This document shows positions 60,673 through 64,000 of a stretch of 64,000 nt of DNA, piece after piece. The stretch is from Alteromonadaceae bacterium 2753L.S.0a.02 (GTDB lineage Bacteria > Pseudomonadota > Gammaproteobacteria > Pseudomonadales > Cellvibrionaceae): positions 868,001-932,000 of the forward strand of contig VISH01000001.1 of the NCBI GenBank assembly GCA_007827375.1, written 5' to 3'. Every line of letters starts with the position of its first letter. The first letter of the stretch is position 1. A model generated the notes under the pieces. The model was given only the letters and a program-made list of their open reading frames with translations, was not told where the DNA came from and made no database searches. A program made the translations under genes and the position numbers.

Positions 60673-61545
60673 TTAACCGCGGTGTAATACCATACCCGCC
60701 TCGCCAAACCAGTAGCCGTTACACGATCTAGCAATAATCGAATTATTTCGAATGTTATTCAGTTGCCGTGGTAACTGCTTAAAAAAGGTTTCATCGGTAC
60801 CGGTATCTGGCACAACGCGAAAATGGCTAACCCCCAGGTTTTTCATCTTTTCACTTTCATCCACCAAATTCTGCGTAATACCCGACAGGGTTTGAATGCC
60901 GTTTAAGGTAAACAGCTGCTGCTCCTCCTGAGAAAACACATCCATACCTTCGGGAGTTTCAAGACAAGCCAACTTACAAGCGTCTTTAGGGCGATTGTGG
61001 GCGCGGGCAGTAAAACAACGCGCAGAATACGCCAGCGGTAATTTACCGTAACCCAACACTTCAGTTTCCACCGTTAATTGTTTTAGTGCGGCCTCGGTTA
61101 AAATTGTTTGCAGTGTTTGCGCACTCAGCTCCACGGGCATCACCCAACGCTGCATGCCGAGATCGACCAACTTTCGCAAGGTTTGCACGTTGTAGATATT
61201 GATGCTGGACCCGGCAACGAAGGGCTTGTGTTGCTGCGATAAAAGCTGCACCGCAGCCATATCGTTTGCCTCGATTAAAATATCCAGCTCGCAAATCTTT
61301 TTTAAAGCCTGTAATTCGGATCGTGCTGTAATTAATGCCAAACTCGCGAGCACCACGTGCTTACCACTTTTCTGTAAACGGTCTGCAATAGCAAGCCAGT
61401 CATTTAAAGCCAATTCACTGCGTTTACTGCACACGGTTTCACCCAAATAAACAACATCAACCGGCGCTTCCGCGAGCATGGTATAAAAATTTTGTACCTG
61501 TTTTTTAGGCCAGAAATAGGGAATTGCAGCCACACTGATTTTCAT
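60673..61545 (-). CDS. ubiV: UbiV, oxygen-independent ubiquinone hydroxylation protein (U32 family)
   Basis: 290 residues from ATG 61545 (MKISVAAIPYFWP), 8 bp after the ubiU stop; a GTG 18 nt upstream would overlap ubiU. The four 4Fe-4S Cys of UbiV are present: C39 (ETVCSKR), then CFTARAHNRPKDACKLAC, whose Cys spacing of 13 and 4 residues equals that of E. coli C180/C193/C197. UbiU-UbiV forms a heterodimer that hydroxylates the ubiquinone ring under anoxia using prephenate as oxygen donor. Third gene of ubiT-ubiU-ubiV. Confidence 0.95.
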   Translation of the reverse strand: MKISVAAIPYFWPKKQVQNFYTMLAEAPVDVVYLGETVCSKRSELALNDWLAIADRLQKSGKHVVLASLALITARSELQALKKICELDILIEANDMAAVQLLSQQHKPFVAGSSINIYNVQTLRKLVDLGMQRWVMPVELSAQTLQTILTEAALKQLTVETEVLGYGKLPLAYSARCFTARAHNRPKDACKLACLETPEGMDVFSQEEQQLFTLNGIQTLSGITQNLVDESEKMKNLGVSHFRVVPDTGTDETFFKQLPRQLNNIRNNSIIARSCNGYWFGEAGMVLHRG

Positions 61546-61553
61546 GTCAAAAC

Positions 61554-62552
61554 TCACTGCCACGGCCGCGAATACGCGCCCAAACTGGTTTGCGCGCCTT
61601 CCGAAACACTGTTAAGTATTTCCAGCCAGTTAGCTTCGGGGGTAAAAGCTTCTGGCTGTTGCTTAAAACGGTCGAGCGCCTGACGCCACACGCTTACCAC
61701 CTGTGAAACATAGGCTGGGCTACGCTGCCGCCCTTCGATTTTAATCGCTCGAACACCCATGCGGCTAAGTTCCGGAATTAAGGCCAGCGTACTTAAGCTG
61801 GTTGGTTGTTCCAAGGCGTGATAGGTATTTTCCGCAACCCGGAAACGCCCTTTACACAAGGTGGGATAACTGGCGGGTTCATCCGCCTGATAGCGATCGA
61901 TAAGCACCCCGTTTAAACGCGAGTCGCGCACCGAATCATGCTCTTCCCAGCGTACATAACTTGCCGGTGAGCAGGCACCGAAATTATTTGGAGATTCACT
62001 GGTAAGGTAACTCGACAATACACAGCGCCCTTCCGCCATAATGCACAAACTCCCAAATCCAAAAACTTCCAGATCAACCGGGCTATTTTCACACAATGCC
62101 GCGACTTGTTTTAACGCTAATACACGCGGCAATACAGCACGCTTAACACCAAAATTCTCAGCGTAAAATCGCAATGATTCAATATTGGTTGCCGAAGTTT
62201 GCACCGATAAGTGCAAAGCGAGCTGGGGGTATTTTTGTGCGGCGTAATCTAACAAACCAATATCTGCGAGAATCACGGCACGTGCGCCCAATTCCGCGGC
62301 ACGGTCTACCGCAGAGGTCCATTTGTGCCAGCGTTCGGGCTGAGGGTAGGTATTGATCGCTACATAAATTTTTTTATGATGCTGTTGGGCGTGATCTCGG
62401 GCTTTTTGAAGCTGGCGATCATTAAAATTCAGGCCCGCAAAATGACGTGCATTTGTTTCATCTTTGAAGCCGATGTAAATCGTATCAGCGCCAGCGGCAA
62501 CTGCAGCTTTGAAGGCAGGATAATTTCCGGCAGGGGCAACCAATTCCATCAT
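61554..62552 (-). CDS. ubiU: UbiU, oxygen-independent ubiquinone hydroxylation protein (U32 family)
   Basis: 332 residues; ATG 62552 overlaps the ubiT stop, and an in-frame ATG at 62549 is an equal alternative. Start MELVAPAGNYPAFKAAVAAGAD is the U32 signature. Four Cys (FGSLCIMAEGRC, FGACSPAS, YPTLCKGR) have spacings of 7, 17 and 39 residues, exactly those of E. coli UbiU C169/C176/C193/C232, so a 4Fe-4S cluster is expected. It works as a heterodimer with UbiV. Confidence 0.95.
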   Translation of the reverse strand: MMELVAPAGNYPAFKAAVAAGADTIYIGFKDETNARHFAGLNFNDRQLQKARDHAQQHHKKIYVAINTYPQPERWHKWTSAVDRAAELGARAVILADIGLLDYAAQKYPQLALHLSVQTSATNIESLRFYAENFGVKRAVLPRVLALKQVAALCENSPVDLEVFGFGSLCIMAEGRCVLSSYLTSESPNNFGACSPASYVRWEEHDSVRDSRLNGVLIDRYQADEPASYPTLCKGRFRVAENTYHALEQPTSLSTLALIPELSRMGVRAIKIEGRQRSPAYVSQVVSVWRQALDRFKQQPEAFTPEANWLEILNSVSEGAQTSLGAYSRPWQ

Positions 62553-63079
62553 TGCGCAGTCGCTCGAAAATTATCGCCAGCTGCCAACCATTGCTGACAC
62601 TGCGTTACTACTTGCACCGTTCGCTTGTAATAGCCGGGAAGGTCTTCATCGTCAATGGCATCGAGCAGATTTTTTACATTCAAACCCACTTCGGTGTCAC
62701 CTTCAATTTCAAGCTTTCTTTGAAAGAACAGAGTATCTGGGTCTTGCTCACGATTAATCAACTGCAATAATGCGGTACTGCCACCTCGAATGGTTACCGT
62801 CGGTTGACAACCACTTCCTAAATAATACAGACGATTATTTTTACAAGTAAATCCCAATAATAGTTTTAAATCGCTAACTTCAACAGCCAACACTTTGTCG
62901 CAAAGAAATTCAAATTCGTCATCGCAAAGCGTTTGCGCAAAAATATTGTTTAAAAGCGGTTCCAGAAATGATTTTTGAATAAAAACCGGTGTGCCGCGAA
63001 CACCCAACGCGGCAACCATCCGCATCCCAGGTTGCAGTGTACGTAATGCTGTACGAATAATATCTTTGGGGAAATCCAT
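62549..63079 (-). CDS. ubiT: UbiT, SCP2-domain accessory lipid carrier for anaerobic ubiquinone synthesis
   Basis: 176 residues from ATG 63079; a GTG at 63118 would add 13 residues. The SCP2 sterol-carrier-like domain covers most of the protein (KSFLEPLLNNIFAQ, KVLAVEVSDLKLLLGFTC, TVTIRGGSTALLQLI). UbiT binds ubiquinone precursors in the soluble Ubi complex and is the partner of UbiU/UbiV. First gene of the operon; overlaps ubiU. Confidence 0.9.
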   Translation of the reverse strand: MDFPKDIIRTALRTLQPGMRMVAALGVRGTPVFIQKSFLEPLLNNIFAQTLCDDEFEFLCDKVLAVEVSDLKLLLGFTCKNNRLYYLGSGCQPTVTIRGGSTALLQLINREQDPDTLFFQRKLEIEGDTEVGLNVKNLLDAIDDEDLPGYYKRTVQVVTQCQQWLAAGDNFRATAQ

Positions 63080-63135
63080 AACCGCTCGAATCCGATTTAA
63101 AGCGGAGAGTCTAACCACTCGATTTACACAATGGC

Positions 63136-63149
63136 TTGACTTATCGCAA
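63136..63149. promoter_or_regulatory. Weak FNR/Anr-like site upstream of ubiT
   Basis: TTGACTTATCGCAA resembles the FNR consensus TTGAT-N4-ATCAA with three mismatches, at 57 bp upstream of the ubiT ATG. The position suits an anaerobically induced operon; the match itself is weak. Confidence 0.3.
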
Positions 63150-63216
63150 TCAATTCACCACGTTGCGGTTATGGGAAATATAAATTAAATAGATACTACA
63201 ACTAACCCGAGTTAAC

Positions 63217-63726
63217 TCAAGATTGCTCTTCCAATAATTTGGCCATAATATCCCGCGCTGTTACCACACCCACCAGCTGCCCTTTATCCGTTACAAACAA
63301 CCGGTGCAAATGTTTCTCGACAATTAATTGGCAGGCCTCAACAACGGCCGTGGCAACGTCAACGGCACAAACTTCTGGCGTCATAATGGAAAACACGGTG
63401 CAGTTTTCATTGGCTTTTTCACGCATATGGCGCAGATCATCATCGCCCAACTCTCCGCCAAACGGACCGCAATAAAACTGCGACAAGCGCTTGATTTCAG
63501 CTTCGGTAATTTCTCGGGATTCAAATCGTACAACATCGGATTGTGTGACCACACCCACCAATTCATCATCCGAGGCGATAACGGGGGCACCGGAAATTCC
63601 GTGTTTTACAAAAAAACCCGCGAGCCGTTTTACCGACCAACCTTCGTAAACTGTAAGAACATTTTTGGACATGAGTTCAGCCAGAGAATAGTCTGCAAGA
63701 CTCTCTGCAAATGAGGTTTTTGTCAT
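63217..63726 (-). CDS. CBS-domain protein (two CBS motifs)
   Basis: 169 residues, AGAGGAT before the ATG. Two CBS motifs: LAELMSKNVLTVYEGWSVKRL to VVTQSDVVRF (15-70) and MTPEVCAVDVATAVVEACQL to VVTARDIMAKL (115-165). Such small proteins bind adenosyl nucleotides and regulate partners. It lies between ubiT and a partial Cys-motif gene, all on the minus strand; the partner is unknown. Confidence 0.92.
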   Translation of the reverse strand: MTKTSFAESLADYSLAELMSKNVLTVYEGWSVKRLAGFFVKHGISGAPVIASDDELVGVVTQSDVVRFESREITEAEIKRLSQFYCGPFGGELGDDDLRHMREKANENCTVFSIMTPEVCAVDVATAVVEACQLIVEKHLHRLFVTDKGQLVGVVTARDIMAKLLEEQS

Positions 63727-63756
63727 CGTTATATCCTCTTACCTTGTTATAGCGTT

Positions 63757-64000
63757 TTATTGTGTAGTTGCGTTATCAATCAAGCCGTTTTGCTGTAAAA
63801 CACGATGTATTTTACGCGCGCTCTTGGCAAGTTTCTGAATATCGCCAAAACTTGGCGTTTCACCAGCACCCAATTCATCTTGCCAAAAATCAACTTCACC
63901 TTCGAGGTACTGCATCAACTTTTTAGGGCACCCCATGCACGTGTTTTGGCACAGACTTGCCGCAGGCGCATCGAGAGGCAGTTGCCGGGAAATCTCGGCC
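63757..64000 (-). CDS. Cys-motif protein of unknown function (5' end outside window)
   Basis: Reading the minus strand to the TAA at 63757 gives an 80-residue C-terminal part. It contains SLCQNTCMGCPKKLMQYLEGEV, a CxxxCxxC pattern that could bind metal or an Fe-S cluster, followed by a helical tail (FGDIQKLAKSARKIHRVL). The start lies to the right of the window. It precedes the CBS gene (30-bp gap) and may be co-transcribed with it. Confidence 0.75.
   Translation of the reverse strand, partial: AEISRQLPLDAPAASLCQNTCMGCPKKLMQYLEGEVDFWQDELGAGETPSFGDIQKLAKSARKIHRVLQQNGLIDNATTQ

Overview
The window looks like the chromosome of a marine, polysaccharide-degrading gammaproteobacterium of the Cellvibrionaceae type (Saccharophagus/Teredinibacter-like). 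Evidence: two large secreted proteins carry long poly-serine linkers, one a GH78 rhamnosidase ending in a CBM2-like cellulose-binding module. The rest of the content also fits: a TonB-dependent siderophore receptor under a Fur box, UbiT/U/V, CusAB, and a cassette array with attC sites. This placement is inferred from protein style, not from a marker gene.

Layout. 1-4.3 kb: DUF3604/HupE-UreJ/parvulin operon (minus, running off the left edge), then tpm divergent from a MerR regulator over a MerR-type promoter. 4.4-13.9 kb: sugar O-acetyltransferase, a poly-Ser lipoprotein with an HExxH motif, a decayed alpha/beta-hydrolase, VOC/AraC pair, shikimate kinase, AraC regulator, PEBP protein, and a Crp-SDR pair. 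14-17.8 kb: an ECF sigma factor fused to a membrane domain, divergent from a CIA30-like protein and an acyltransferase; both sides carry the same bipartite promoter. 17.9-28.2 kb: secreted unknowns, then a SIR2-like gene with a decayed second copy 5.4 kb away; the two copies bracket a putative His-Me nuclease-like gene and a 1210-aa secreted protein. 28.6-34.2 kb: GH78 rhamnosidase and an FAD monooxygenase.

34.3-40.6 kb is a cassette array: small genes all on the minus strand, separated by palindromic attC-like sites whose core often overlaps or touches the stop codon. No integron integrase is visible, so it is best called a CALIN-type array within this window. It contains a frameshifted gene and a cassette made of approximately 21-bp (heptapeptide) repeats.

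41-46.3 kb: copper/silver efflux CusBA with a Met/His-rich tail on CusB and a Cys/His-rich small protein upstream. 46.7-54.7 kb: a three-gene unit (small membrane protein, TPR protein, 1748-aa polytopic protein with a duplicated cytoplasmic module and winged helix). I consider this the best candidate for an undescribed system. 54.8-64 kb: YkoF-like protein, MgtE, Fur-boxed TonB receptor/PepSY pair, oxygen-independent ubiquinone genes ubiT-ubiU-ubiV, a CBS protein and a Cys-motif protein cut by the right edge.

Short tandem repeats with 12-16 bp periods recur in at least five intergenic regions. No rRNA, tRNA or CRISPR array was recognised.
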